Assembly (NCBI GenBank): GCA_903884945.1
Contig: CAISGR010000310.1
Span: forward strand, 1-64,000
Reading direction: 5' to 3'
DNA from: an uncultured bacterium
GTDB taxonomy: Bacteria; Pseudomonadota; Alphaproteobacteria; Sphingomonadales; Sphingomonadaceae
DNA length: 64,000 nucleotides
Part shown: piece by piece, positions 43,814-52,920 of the stretch
Position numbering within the stretch: position 1 is the stretch's first letter
Layout: each line of letters begins with the position of its first letter
Made by a program: the position numbers and the translations under genes
The notes under the pieces: model-generated
What the model saw: the letters and a program-made list of their open reading frames with translations, nothing else
Database searches by the model: none
What the model was told of the DNA's origin: nothing

Positions 43814-45994
43814 ATGAGCATCAATAGCTCCGATCGCAGACGCGGCTGGTGGGGGCGGGGCCTTTCGCTTTCGATCGCCGTCATCCTTGCAGGCGGGTTC
43901 GTGACGGCTTCGGTCGCAAATGAAACCCTGGTCTATTCCTATGACCCATTGGGCCGGCTCATATCGGTAACGATCGCGGGAGGGCCACGTAACGGGCAGC
44001 AAGTCTCGACAGGCTTCGACCCGGCCGACAATCGTACCAACTATCAGGTTGCGGGCGCACCCAGCGGCATTTTCTCGGTGGCCGACGCCAGCGTCACCGA
44101 AGGTGGAAGCGCGAGCGTCACCATAACACGATCAGGATCGGTATCGGGCGCCGCGGCAGTCAGTTATGCCACGTCGAACAACTCCGCGACGGCGCCCGCC
44201 GATTATACCGCCGCCTCGGGTACGCTCAGCTTCGCGGCTGGTGAAACCAGCAAGACGATCTCGATCGCTACGGTCGACGACACCGTCTACGAGGGGGCGG
44301 AGTCTTTCGCGGTAACCTTGTCGAGCCCCACTGCTGGCGCTGGGCTCGGCAAAGCGAACGGCATCGTCACGATCGTCGACAACGAGGCGGTGCCGGAACT
44401 GGCCATCTCGAATGCGAGCGTTACCGAGGGCGGTTCGGCGGTACTGACCGTCACCCGTTCGAGCGTCACCGGCTCGACCGTGGCGGTCAACTACGCGACG
44501 GCCAATGGCACCGCGACGGCGCCGGGCGATTTCGGCGCCGCGTCCGGTACGCTGACCTTTCTGCCGGGCGAGACCTCCAAGACCATCACCGTCGCGACCG
44601 TCGACGACGCCGTTCACGAAGCAGCCGAGTCCTTTACCGTGGGGCTTTCGGGCGCGACGGGAGGTGCGATCATCACCAAGGCCACAGGCAGGGTCTCGGT
44701 GGCGGACAATGACACGCCGCCGAGCTTTGCCATCGCGAACGCCGCCGCGACGGAGGGTGGCCCGGTAGTCATGACCGTGACCAAGACGGGCGCGACCGCG
44801 TCGGCCCTTTCCGTTACCTATCAGACGGTCAACGCCACGGCGGTGGCGCCCGGCGATTATGGTGCCCTTTCCGGCACGCTCAGCTTCCTGCCGAACGAGA
44901 CCTCCAAGACCATCACCGTCGCGACCGTCAACGACGCGATCTATGAGCCGACCGAGACGTTCTCGGTCCGCTTGTCCGGCGCCTCGGGCGGTGCGACCAT
45001 CTCCACTGCCACGGGGACCGGAACGATCAACGACAATGATCCGATGCCGGTTTTCTCGGTGTCCGGCGTGTCGGTCACTGAAGGCGGCCCGGCGACCCTG
45101 ACCATCGTGAAATCGGGTGCGACCGGCGTCAATGCGACGGTCTCCTACGCGACGGCCGATGGCACCGCGACCCAGAGCCTTTATCAGAGCGCCAGCGGAA
45201 GCCTGACATTTCTTCCGGGTGAAACTTCGAAGACAGTTCAGGTCTACACGACGCAAAATGTGTTTTTCGATGTAACAAAGACTTTCACGTTCGGGCTGTC
45301 GGCTCCGGTAGCAGCGACAATCGGCGCGTCACCAGCGATCGTCTCGATCATCAATGATGATCCGCCGCCATCTTTCTCTGTGTCAACGCCGACACCGCGG
45401 GATGAAGGGTCGGCGCTTGAATTCTATGTCAGCCTGACGATCGATCCCTATAAACTGCCCATGACGATCAATTATACGACGTCCAGCGGCACCGCAACTT
45501 CCGGTACGGATTTCACCCCAGCTTCCGGAACCCTGACGTTTAATGCTCCCGACACCGTGAAATCGGTCCTCGTTCAGACGACCCAAGATAGCGATCTCGA
45601 GCCAGACGAGACGATCATCTTCACGATTTCGTCCCCAAGTTACGGTGCGCCGATCATCACCGGGCAGGTCAGCGGCACGATCAAGAATGACGACATCCCG
45701 CCGAGTACCGGGCCGGTCGCCAACACGGATAATATGGGCACTTTTGCGAGGTGCGACTCCTTCACCGTCACGCCGTTGGCAAATGATACGGACCCCGGAG
45801 GACATTATCCGCTGACGCTCGTGTCAGTCGCGGCAGGGGCCGGCTACACGAGAACGATTTCCGGAAATACGGTTGTATTCGAGGTAACCGCCTCCGGTAC
45901 GAAAAGTGTTCAATATGTCGTGGCGAACTCCGTCGGCGGGCAGGCGACCGGCCTCATTACCTTCACCGTCCAGTCGGGGCATGTCTGCATATGA
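43814..45994 (+). CDS. Secreted Calx-beta repeat protein with N-terminal YD-like segment
   Basis: A 726-residue exported protein. The ATG at 43814 starts a signal peptide (RGLSLSIAVILAGGFVTASV). Right after it comes LVYSYDPLGRLISVTIAGGP, which is a single RHS/YD-repeat motif, an odd feature in a Calx-beta protein. Five Calx-beta domains of about 105 residues follow; four have the entry motif SVTEGGSASVTITRSG or a close variant, and the fifth is more divergent (TPRDEGSALEFYVSLTI). Each ends in a DNE/DND/NDD turn. The C-terminal 90 residues are an Ig/cadherin-like domain with two cysteines. Such repeats bind calcium and form extended adhesin stalks. The stop codon overlaps the RHS gene start by 4 nt, so the two products are probably made together and may act together at the cell surface. 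Confidence 0.88.
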   Translation: MSINSSDRRRGWWGRGLSLSIAVILAGGFVTASVANETLVYSYDPLGRLISVTIAGGPRNGQQVSTGFDPADNRTNYQVAGAPSGIFSVADASVTEGGSASVTITRSGSVSGAAAVSYATSNNSATAPADYTAASGTLSFAAGETSKTISIATVDDTVYEGAESFAVTLSSPTAGAGLGKANGIVTIVDNEAVPELAISNASVTEGGSAVLTVTRSSVTGSTVAVNYATANGTATAPGDFGAASGTLTFLPGETSKTITVATVDDAVHEAAESFTVGLSGATGGAIITKATGRVSVADNDTPPSFAIANAAATEGGPVVMTVTKTGATASALSVTYQTVNATAVAPGDYGALSGTLSFLPNETSKTITVATVNDAIYEPTETFSVRLSGASGGATISTATGTGTINDNDPMPVFSVSGVSVTEGGPATLTIVKSGATGVNATVSYATADGTATQSLYQSASGSLTFLPGETSKTVQVYTTQNVFFDVTKTFTFGLSAPVAATIGASPAIVSIINDDPPPSFSVSTPTPRDEGSALEFYVSLTIDPYKLPMTINYTTSSGTATSGTDFTPASGTLTFNAPDTVKSVLVQTTQDSDLEPDETIIFTISSPSYGAPIITGQVSGTIKNDDIPPSTGPVANTDNMGTFARCDSFTVTPLANDTDPGGHYPLTLVSVAAGAGYTRTISGNTVVFEVTASGTKSVQYVVANSVGGQATGLITFTVQSGHVCI

Positions 45995-48900
45995 TGTGCG
46001 ACCTCTTCCAACGCCCGTCGGGTAAATTGCTGCGGAGCAGTTGCATGTGGATCGAACAACGGGCCGCAGGCATTCTGGCAGGCGCTGGCCGAACAATTTG
46101 CCGGGCTGCCCTTGCGGGAGTCCTGATCTTGGGCCTGGCCGCAAGGTCTGCCCAGGCGCAGGATTTGCCCAAGTCGATTTCGCCGCTGCAGGTCGAGCCC
46201 GACCGCAACGGTGTCAATATCGTCACGGGCAAAATGGCTCCCGATGCACTGACGCTGTCGGTTCCCGCCGCACCGCGCCTCAAGTTCGACCGGGTGCAGA
46301 ATGCCGCGCCCTATTCGACCGGCGAGGTGTTGGGCAATTGGGATTCGGGCGACCGAAGCGCCGTTTGGACAGTCCACACCGCGGACGGAACATCGGAAGC
46401 GTTCCGCTGCTCCTGGGACATAGACGGCAAGGGATGCTCGAGCGTCACCCGTTCTGGATCGATGCTCAACTATAGCGGAACCACCTTTCGCCGTGCAGGC
46501 TCGGGCGAGGTCTATACGATCAATCTGGTCCATCTCTATCAGAATCCGGTGCCTAGCGATACCAATCAGCAGAGGAAGCGGCTGTTCTACGCTTCCCGGG
46601 TCGATTATCCCGACGGCGAAGTCATCAGCTATACCTATGGCACCGCGACGCTGCCAACCGATCCCTATAGCCGGACCTGGTATCGTCCGATCCGGATTGC
46701 GAGCAATCGCGGCTATTTCATTACCATTGCCTATCAGGGGAATGACCTGACCCAGACCGGTTGGGGCACGGCCAGCGAGGTCGCGATCTACAATGCCAAT
46801 GCGCCCTCGACCCCGCTGGCGAGGCTGACCTATTCAGGCAACGGCACTGTGACTGATCTCGCGGGACGGGTCTATCAGGGATATGATCTGGGGACGCTAA
46901 GCCTTGATATCGAAACCGCAAGCTTCTCCCGAACTTTGCCGGCCGAGACCTCCCCCGCGATAACCGTCGCCGCTGTCGCCAACCTTCCTACCGGCGCTCC
47001 CATGATAGGCTCGGTGAACGCGGACGGGGTTCAGTGGAGCTATTCCTACGCGAACCCGCAATATTATTCGGGCATTGACGGATATCTTTACAGTGGCGTG
47101 ACCGTCATTGGGCCGAACGGCTATCAGAAATCCTACCAGATCAACAGCGCGGGCACGGCTGCTACCGGCGCCCGGAACGAGATCACGCGGGTAACCGACG
47201 AAATTGGCCGGGCCACTAATTACGAATATGACGACAACGCCCGCGTCACGAAGATCACCCTGCCCGAAGGCAATACCACCTCTATCGGCTGGGACGATGC
47301 GGGGAGCATCATAACCAGGACGCTTACCGCGAAGCCGGGCTCGGGCCTCGCCAATATCGTTGAGCAGGCCTATGTCGACCTGGCCAGCTACTATACTGCC
47401 GGTGGCATCTTGGACTGCCTCAGCACGGTTCTTTGCTATCGCCCCACCTGGTATCGCGATGCGCTCGGCCGCCAGACTGACTATGCCTATAACGTTCGCG
47501 GCCAGCTCATCGAGCAGACCGAGCCAGCCGACGCCAATGGCGTCCGCCGCAAGACCTTCATTGAATACGAGTCCTACGATAGCGGGTCCGGCGTCATCTC
47601 GCGCAAGAAGACGGTCAGGATCTGTGGTGTCACCACGACCTGCGGCACCAGCGCAGAAATCAGGACCGAGTATGAATATTGGGAAAGCACCAACCTGCCG
47701 ACTGTCGAACGGCAGGTCGATACCGCGACCGGCGACGTCCGGGAGGTGCGGTACAGCTATGACAGTGCCGGCCGGCTTTTGTCGATCGACGGCCCGCGCC
47801 CCGGCTGGGACGACACTCAATATTATCGGTACGATGTCCTCGGCCGGAAGACCTGGGAGATCGGGGCGCTGGCGACCAACGGGCTCCGCATGGCGAAGCG
47901 CTTCACCTATCGCGATTCCGACGACAAGGTTACCAGCGTCGAAACCGGTACACTACCCGATGCCACCAGCACGACGCTGACGGTAATCGAGCGGACTGAC
48001 ATGACGTATGACAGCCGCCGCAATGCCATTCGGCAGGCGACATCGGCGGGTGGCGTCACGTTGCGCGTCGCCGACCAATCCTATCTCGATCGCGGACTGC
48101 TCGACTGTACGGCGACGCGGATGAACCTGACCGGCTTGCCCGCGGCGAGCAGTGCCGGCGCCTGCACCCTGGGCACCACTGGAACGCAAGGCGCGGACCG
48201 GATCACCCGGAACGTGTACGATGCCGCTGGCCAGCTCCTGCAACTGCAACAGGCTTATGGCACACCCTTCGCGCGGAACCAGGCGACCTACAGCTACACG
48301 CAGAACGGCAAGCGCCAGTTCCTTACGGATGCCAACGGCAACAAGGCGCAGTTCGTCTATGATGGTCATGACCGCCAGACCCAGTGGTATTTCCCGCACA
48401 AGACTGCCATCGGCACCGTCAGCACCAGCGACTATGAGCAATATGGCTATGATGCCGCCGGAAATCGCACATCACTGCGTCGCCGTGACGGCCGGACGCT
48501 CACTTTCGCCTATGACGGGCTAAACCGCGTAATATCGAAGGTCGTGCCGGACGGTTGCGCGCCGATCCAGGTGGGCGCTTGCGCGCCGGCTTCGGCAACG
48601 CGCGACGTATATTACACATACGACATCATGGGCCGGCAACTCACCGCGAAATTTGACGCCACGGGCGGCGCGGACGGATTGGTCAGCACCTATGACGTGT
48701 TCGGGGCCCTGCGTTCGAGTACGATCAGCATGGGAGGCTTCTCCGGGACGCTGAGCTCGGACTATGACGAGGCCGGCAACCGCACGCGGCTCACGCATCC
48801 GGACGGGCAGGCGTTTACCTATGCCTATGATGCGCTCAATCGGCTCACGGGTCTTTACGAGGGTGTGGACACTTCGGTTGCGCTTGATCAGTTCACCTAC

Positions 48901-50286
48901 AACCCACAGGGTCTGCTCTCCGGCCGGACCGAGGGCATGGGCAGCGGGACAGCCTATGGCTATGACGCGATCGGGCGGCTGGCCAGCCTTTCGGACAGTT
49001 TCGTCGGCGGCATCGGCAACGTCACCATCGGGTCGATCGCCTATAATCCCGCGTCGCAGATCGTTGGCCAGGCGCGGGACAATGATGCCTATGCGTGGCG
49101 CGACGCGCTCATGGTCAACCGGACTTATGCCGCGAACGGACTCAATCAATATACCAGCGCCGGTCCCGCCAGCTTTACATATGACGCCAACGGCAATCTG
49201 GTCTCGGACGGCACGGTCAGCTTCGCCTATGATGCCGAGAACCGGTTGATCTCCGCGTCGAACGGCACCTCGCTGACTTATGATCCGATGGGGCGGCTGT
49301 GGCAGGTGGCACAGGGCGCGGCCAGCTCCCGCTTCCTCTACGATGGCGATGCGCTGATCGCCGAATATGATGGTGGGGGAGCCATGACGGCGCGGTATGT
49401 TCACGGCAGCGATGCGAAGGCAGATGATCCGCTCGTCTGGTACGGCAACGGGGAGACGCACTGGCTTCATGCCGATCTGCAGGGTTCGATCGTCGCCGCC
49501 ACCAATGGTTCGGGTGGCGCACCGGCGATCAACACCTATGACGAATATGGTATTCCGGGCGCGGGCAATATCGGGCGGTTCCAGTACACCGGCCAGGCGT
49601 GGCTCGCCGAACTCGGGATGTACTATTACAAGGCCCGCATTTATTCGCCGACGCTGGGGCGTTTCCTGCAAACGGATCCGATCGGCTATGACGATCAGAT
49701 CAACTTATATGCCTATGTTGGTAATGATCCGGTTGACGGGCGCGATCCGAGTGGACTGGCCGGCGAATGCGACACCGGCTCAAGATTGCAGGGAGGGTCA
49801 AGAGGCAGTAAAGTCGCCGAAGGCTTCCCAATTGGAAACAATCCGAATGCGTCGAAAAAACTAGCCAGCGCCACGCCGAGCAGCAAACGCGACACCTTAA
49901 TAGCATCTGGGCAAGAGGCGGAAAGAATGGGGCCGGATCACGTTAGACGGCGACCCGCAACTGAAGCCGAAAAGGCGGCAGGTAATCAATATCTGAGAGA
50001 ATTAGGGGCGCGGATGCATGCCTGTAAATCGTATGATTGTTTTCAGCGGTCTATGAAGGCGTATTATTCTTTTAATGATACACCTCTGATGTTGGCTGTG
50101 AGGGCTGACAACGTTAAGAGGCACAATGAGGCTTTCGGATTTTTTGAGGCTGGCGTTGCATTCGTTGCAAATCTTATTTTTCCCGGAACAAAAACGGTGG
50201 TTGCTAGCTCAGGTACATTCGTGGTCAAGGTTAATGGAAAAGACCCGTTAATGGCGGATAGTCCTTATGAGCCCATCAATAAATAA
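45991..50286 (+). CDS. Secreted RHS/YD-repeat protein with a variable C-terminal tip (candidate polymorphic toxin)
   Basis: A 1431-residue protein. The start at 45991 overlaps the Calx-beta stop (ATGA); an ATG at 46045 is an alternative that leaves a cleaner signal peptide (ICRAALAGVLILGLAARSAQ). The body contains more than ten YD repeats, for instance YGYDAAGNRTSLRRRDG, TYAYDALNRLTGLYEG and YGYDAIGRLASLSDS. The RHS core is intact: LHADLQGSIVAATNGSG, MYYYKARIYSPTLGRFLQTD, PIGYDDQINLYAYVGNDP and the boundary DPSGL at residues 1252-1256. The remaining 175 residues are unrelated, AT-rich at the DNA level, and contain a Cys-bearing helix (MHACKSYDCFQRSMKAYYSF) and a hydrophobic stretch (FEAGVAFVANLIF). 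In polymorphic toxins this position holds the toxic domain; I do not recognise this one. A tiny membrane-protein gene follows 4 nt later. Confidence 0.9.
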   Translation: MMCDLFQRPSGKLLRSSCMWIEQRAAGILAGAGRTICRAALAGVLILGLAARSAQAQDLPKSISPLQVEPDRNGVNIVTGKMAPDALTLSVPAAPRLKFDRVQNAAPYSTGEVLGNWDSGDRSAVWTVHTADGTSEAFRCSWDIDGKGCSSVTRSGSMLNYSGTTFRRAGSGEVYTINLVHLYQNPVPSDTNQQRKRLFYASRVDYPDGEVISYTYGTATLPTDPYSRTWYRPIRIASNRGYFITIAYQGNDLTQTGWGTASEVAIYNANAPSTPLARLTYSGNGTVTDLAGRVYQGYDLGTLSLDIETASFSRTLPAETSPAITVAAVANLPTGAPMIGSVNADGVQWSYSYANPQYYSGIDGYLYSGVTVIGPNGYQKSYQINSAGTAATGARNEITRVTDEIGRATNYEYDDNARVTKITLPEGNTTSIGWDDAGSIITRTLTAKPGSGLANIVEQAYVDLASYYTAGGILDCLSTVLCYRPTWYRDALGRQTDYAYNVRGQLIEQTEPADANGVRRKTFIEYESYDSGSGVISRKKTVRICGVTTTCGTSAEIRTEYEYWESTNLPTVERQVDTATGDVREVRYSYDSAGRLLSIDGPRPGWDDTQYYRYDVLGRKTWEIGALATNGLRMAKRFTYRDSDDKVTSVETGTLPDATSTTLTVIERTDMTYDSRRNAIRQATSAGGVTLRVADQSYLDRGLLDCTATRMNLTGLPAASSAGACTLGTTGTQGADRITRNVYDAAGQLLQLQQAYGTPFARNQATYSYTQNGKRQFLTDANGNKAQFVYDGHDRQTQWYFPHKTAIGTVSTSDYEQYGYDAAGNRTSLRRRDGRTLTFAYDGLNRVISKVVPDGCAPIQVGACAPASATRDVYYTYDIMGRQLTAKFDATGGADGLVSTYDVFGALRSSTISMGGFSGTLSSDYDEAGNRTRLTHPDGQAFTYAYDALNRLTGLYEGVDTSVALDQFTYNPQGLLSGRTEGMGSGTAYGYDAIGRLASLSDSFVGGIGNVTIGSIAYNPASQIVGQARDNDAYAWRDALMVNRTYAANGLNQYTSAGPASFTYDANGNLVSDGTVSFAYDAENRLISASNGTSLTYDPMGRLWQVAQGAASSRFLYDGDALIAEYDGGGAMTARYVHGSDAKADDPLVWYGNGETHWLHADLQGSIVAATNGSGGAPAINTYDEYGIPGAGNIGRFQYTGQAWLAELGMYYYKARIYSPTLGRFLQTDPIGYDDQINLYAYVGNDPVDGRDPSGLAGECDTGSRLQGGSRGSKVAEGFPIGNNPNASKKLASATPSSKRDTLIASGQEAERMGPDHVRRRPATEAEKAAGNQYLRELGARMHACKSYDCFQRSMKAYYSFNDTPLMLAVRADNVKRHNEAFGFFEAGVAFVANLIFPGTKTVVASSGTFVVKVNGKDPLMADSPYEPINK

Positions 50287-50290
50287 TTTT

Positions 50291-50440
50291 ATGAAAAATA
50301 TCGGACGAGTTATGTCCGGATTTGGAGCGGCTATGCTGTTGATTTCAGCATCATTAAATAATAAATGGATTGTTGCAGTAATTGCGTTGGTAATAATGAT
50401 TTTAGGGGTTATTCTTTATAAGAAGTTCTCGAGTTCTTAG
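50291..50440 (+). CDS. 49-residue two-helix membrane protein, candidate immunity protein
   Basis: A very short gene read directly from the sequence, ATG at 50291 to TAG at 50440, 4 nt after the RHS stop codon. The product starts MKNIGRVMSGFGAAMLLISA, continues SLNNKWIVAVIALVIMILGV and ends ILYKKFSSS: two hydrophobic segments (about 9-22 and 26-42) separated by a short Asn-Asn-Lys turn, with a basic tail. G+C is about 35% in 50281-50340 and 28% in 50341-50400 by hand count, far below the rest of the window. No good ribosome site is present, which fits translation coupled to the RHS gene. Position, size and composition are those expected of an immunity gene for the RHS tip, especially if that toxin acts on membranes. 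This role is inferred. Confidence 0.6.
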   Translation: MKNIGRVMSGFGAAMLLISASLNNKWIVAVIALVIMILGVILYKKFSSS

Positions 50441-50553
50441 GCGGTGGTGCTAAATATTAATTAGGATTCTTAGGTTTTTCAGTTATATCAATCGGCGGTT
50501 TGCTTAATAATCGGTCAACGCGTGCAATAAATTATTTGATAAGGCTTGCGTAG

Positions 50554-50572
50554 TAGCAAAATTTGCTATTTT
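50554..50572 (+). terminator. AT-rich palindrome with T run downstream of the RHS/immunity genes
   Basis: TAGCAAA-A-TTTGCTA is a perfect 7+1+7 inverted repeat followed by TTTT (50569-50572). As RNA it would fold as a 5-bp stem with a 5-nt loop and a U run, a weak intrinsic terminator about 115 nt after the small gene. The rest of 50441-50716 is AT-rich at first and returns to high GC from about 50585; no other gene is seen in it. Confidence 0.4.
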
Positions 50573-50716
50573 CGGTCCGATTGGTTAAAGTATCACGATC
50601 AGGGCGTTGAGGTGATCCGTGCCAGATGCCCGATGCCTGAATTGCCCCATCGCCGGCAGGCGGACCTTCCTGCACCCGCTGCGCACGCCGGCCTGGGCTG
50701 AGCCAGATAATTGCCC

Positions 50717-51100
50717 ATGATCACCCTTGCGGGAATGTCGGGATCGCTCGCCGATCCGCCCGGTGCAACCCCGCTGGCGTCCGCGGTCCAATGGCTTCAG
50801 GCTACCCTGCTTGGCACCGCTGCCACCGCGATCGCGGTGATAGCCGTCGCTTCGCTCGGCATCATGATGCTCACCGGCCGCGTCGACATCCGCCGCGGCG
50901 TGACCGTGGTCGGAGGCTGTTTCCTGCTGTTCGGGGCCACTGGTATCGCTGCGGGCATCCGCGCGGCCGCTGAGGCCGGGTTCGGGGCTGGGATCGTGGA
51001 GCGCCCGGCTCCGGCGGCGGCGCCGCAGTTCGAAAGCCTGCCCCGTCCAGCACCTCGCGCTGGCGACGACCCTTATGCTGGCGCCTCAGTGCGACGCTAA
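50717..51100 (+). CDS. Orphan TrbC/VirB2-like pilin protein
   Basis: A 127-residue protein with ATG at 50717 (a TTG at 50711 is in frame). The middle part, ASAVQWLQATLLGTAATAIA, VIAVASLGIMMLTGRVDIRR and GVTVVGGCFLLFGATGIAAG, has two hydrophobic helices separated by a short polar turn with a GRxDxRRG motif, the classic arrangement of TrbC/VirB2 conjugative pilins. The N-terminal part is short and lacks a strong signal sequence; the C-terminal 35 residues are Pro/Ala-rich. No other type IV secretion gene is visible on either side, so this is an isolated copy. It sits just after the RHS/immunity unit and may be a relic of a mobile element or an accessory part of export. Confidence 0.75.
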   Translation: MITLAGMSGSLADPPGATPLASAVQWLQATLLGTAATAIAVIAVASLGIMMLTGRVDIRRGVTVVGGCFLLFGATGIAAGIRAAAEAGFGAGIVERPAPAAAPQFESLPRPAPRAGDDPYAGASVRR

Positions 51101-51170
51101 CCGGCGGCGTCGTACGCTGACTCGGTCGAGGCGGCCCGGCCAGGCCGCACCCCGCAGGAGGCCGCAGGTC

Positions 51171-51263
51171 ATGTCGCGCGAAAATATCCGCCGGGGATGT
51201 GGGGCGATCCTCTCCGCCCGCGCGAAGGAAAGCGGCAATGCACTTCGCGCCGCTCTTCAATAA
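51171..51263 (+). CDS. Possible 30-residue small protein after the pilin gene
   Basis: A short frame from ATG at 51171 to TAA at 51263 with an almost ideal AGGAGG at 51156-51161 (9-nt spacing). The product, starting MSRENIRRGCGAILSARAKE, is basic and not recognised. It occupies the place where a virB3/trbD-type gene would follow a virB2/trbC gene, but there is no convincing similarity; it could be a remnant of such a gene or a chance frame. The following 51264-51435 holds no gene, only a short AT-rich patch around 51265-51295 and GC-rich sequence. Confidence 0.3.
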   Translation: MSRENIRRGCGAILSARAKESGNALRAALQ

Positions 51264-51435
51264 GGTATTGATTAAAATATATTATTATCGATCGTCAGCC
51301 CAACTCCTCTCCCGCGCAAAATGTCAGTAACCCGCATGACATCTTCACCAGCCCCCGCCCGATTCGACCCCGGCCGCCGCGGCGCTACGCCGCGTCATGC
51401 CGCCCCATGCCGATCGCCGCCCGCCTGGCCCCGGA

Positions 51436-52863
51436 TCATTGCGATCGGGCAACGCGCTCCCAGGCGCTGATCACTGCGTCCACCGTCACGTCCGCATCTG
51501 CCGGGGTCGTCGCGATCGAGGTCACCGAGACGCGCATCACCCAGCGCCCGCGCCACTGCGCGGCCCCGACGAACGCGATCGCGTCCTCCTGCACCTGGCG
51601 GACGGTCGCGAGCGTCAGCGCGTCGCCGGCCTCGCCCCCCGCGCCGAAGCGCACCATGAACTGGTTGAGCGCGACCGGGCAGACCAGCGCGATGCCCGGC
51701 ACCGTCGCCAGCCGCGCGGCCATGTGCTGCGCGATCGCGCAGTGGCCCGCGACCATCGCGGCGATCCCCTCCCGGCCGAGCTGGCGGATCATCGCCCAGG
51801 TCGCGAAGCCCCGCGCGCGGCGCGACAGTTCGGGCACATAGGCGGAAGGGTCGCGCTCGGCGCCCTCGGGCTGCGGCAGATAGCTTGCGGTGATCGCCAT
51901 CGCGCGGCGATGCGCCTCGGCATCGCGTACGATCGCGAAGCCGCAATCATAGGGCGTCTGCAGCCATTTATGCCCGTCGGTCGCCCAGCTGTCGGCCCGT
52001 TCCACGCCGCGCGTCAGCGCCGCCTGGGCCGGGCTCGCCTGCGCCCACAGCCCGAACGCGCCGTCGACATGCAGCCAGGCGCCGGCAGCGGCGGCGATCG
52101 GCGCGATCGCGTCGAACGGATCGCATGCCCCGGTGTTGATCTGCCCGGCCTGCGCGATCGCGATGACCGGGCCGGACGCGGCGGCGATGGCCCGCGCGAA
52201 GTCGCTTGCCAGTATCCGCCCGCTGGCGTCGCAGGCGATCGTCCGCACGCGCTGCGCGCCGAGGCCGAGATATTTAATGCCCGAATAGACCGTCGCATGC
52301 GCATCGGCGCCGATCAGCACGGTGATCGGCGGCGCGCCGAACAGCCCGTCGGCCTCCACGTCCCAGCCGGCCCGTTGCAGCACGGCGCTGCGCGCGGCGG
52401 CGAGGCAGACCAGGTTGGCGACGGTCGCCCCGGTGACGAAGCCGACCGAGGCGGTCGCGGGCAGGCCGAGCAGTTCGAGCAGCCACCCCGCCGCGACCGC
52501 CTCGATCGCCGCGGCGGCGGGGGCGGCGTGGAGGTTGGCGGCATTCTGCCCTCAGGCGGCGGTCAGCCAGTCGGCCGCGACGCCGGTCGGGTGCGAATGG
52601 CCGATCACCCAGCCGAAGAAGCGCGAGCCGGTCGAGGCGCGGATGCCCGGCTCGGCCAGCGTCGCCAGTTCCTCGATGATCGCCCTGGGATCGCCGCCCT
52701 GCGCCGGCACGGGCGCGGTGAAGGCGTCGAGCATCTTGGCATAGCTCGCGACCGGCGTGCGCGCGGCTTCGGCGACGCGGCGGCGATAGGCGATCGCGCG
52801 CCGCGCCGCTGCCGCCATCGCCGCATAGCCCGTGCCGGGCTCGATCACATCGTCGGCGTCCAT
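51436..52863 (-). pseudogene. Pyridoxal-dependent decarboxylase interrupted by an in-frame TGA
   Basis: Two leftward frames, 52863-52552 and the frame containing 52383-51436, are in the same phase and together encode one protein of about 475 residues, split only by TGA at 52554-52552. Before it the sequence reads FFGWVIGHSHPTGVAADWLT and AA; after it come GQNAANLHAAPAAAAIEAVA and GWLLELLGLPATASVGFVTG. In related group II decarboxylases this place reads roughly SAWDQN, so the stop has replaced a tryptophan codon (TGG to TGA). Downstream, the PLP-binding lysine region WATDGHKWLQTPYDCG and HVDGAFGLWA are intact. The family decarboxylates aromatic amino acids or glutamate. It is a recent nonsense mutation or a sequencing error; a truncated product starting at 52383 would lack the N-terminal part. 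Confidence 0.85.
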
Positions 52864-52920
52864 CGCGCGATCCTGTCACAACCGATGGGCGCAGTGCCAT
52901 CCGTTTCTGGCGCTCAAACC

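Noticed and set aside
43563-43827. Short plus-strand frames of 73-84 codons just before the Calx-beta gene
   Set aside because: No ribosome site, no protein-like features, and they overlap the Calx-beta start region.
52552-52554. Selenocysteine or programmed readthrough at the in-frame TGA of the decarboxylase
   Set aside because: No hairpin resembling a bacterial SECIS follows directly, the family has no selenoprotein members known to me, and the expected residue is tryptophan; a nonsense mutation or sequencing error is simpler.
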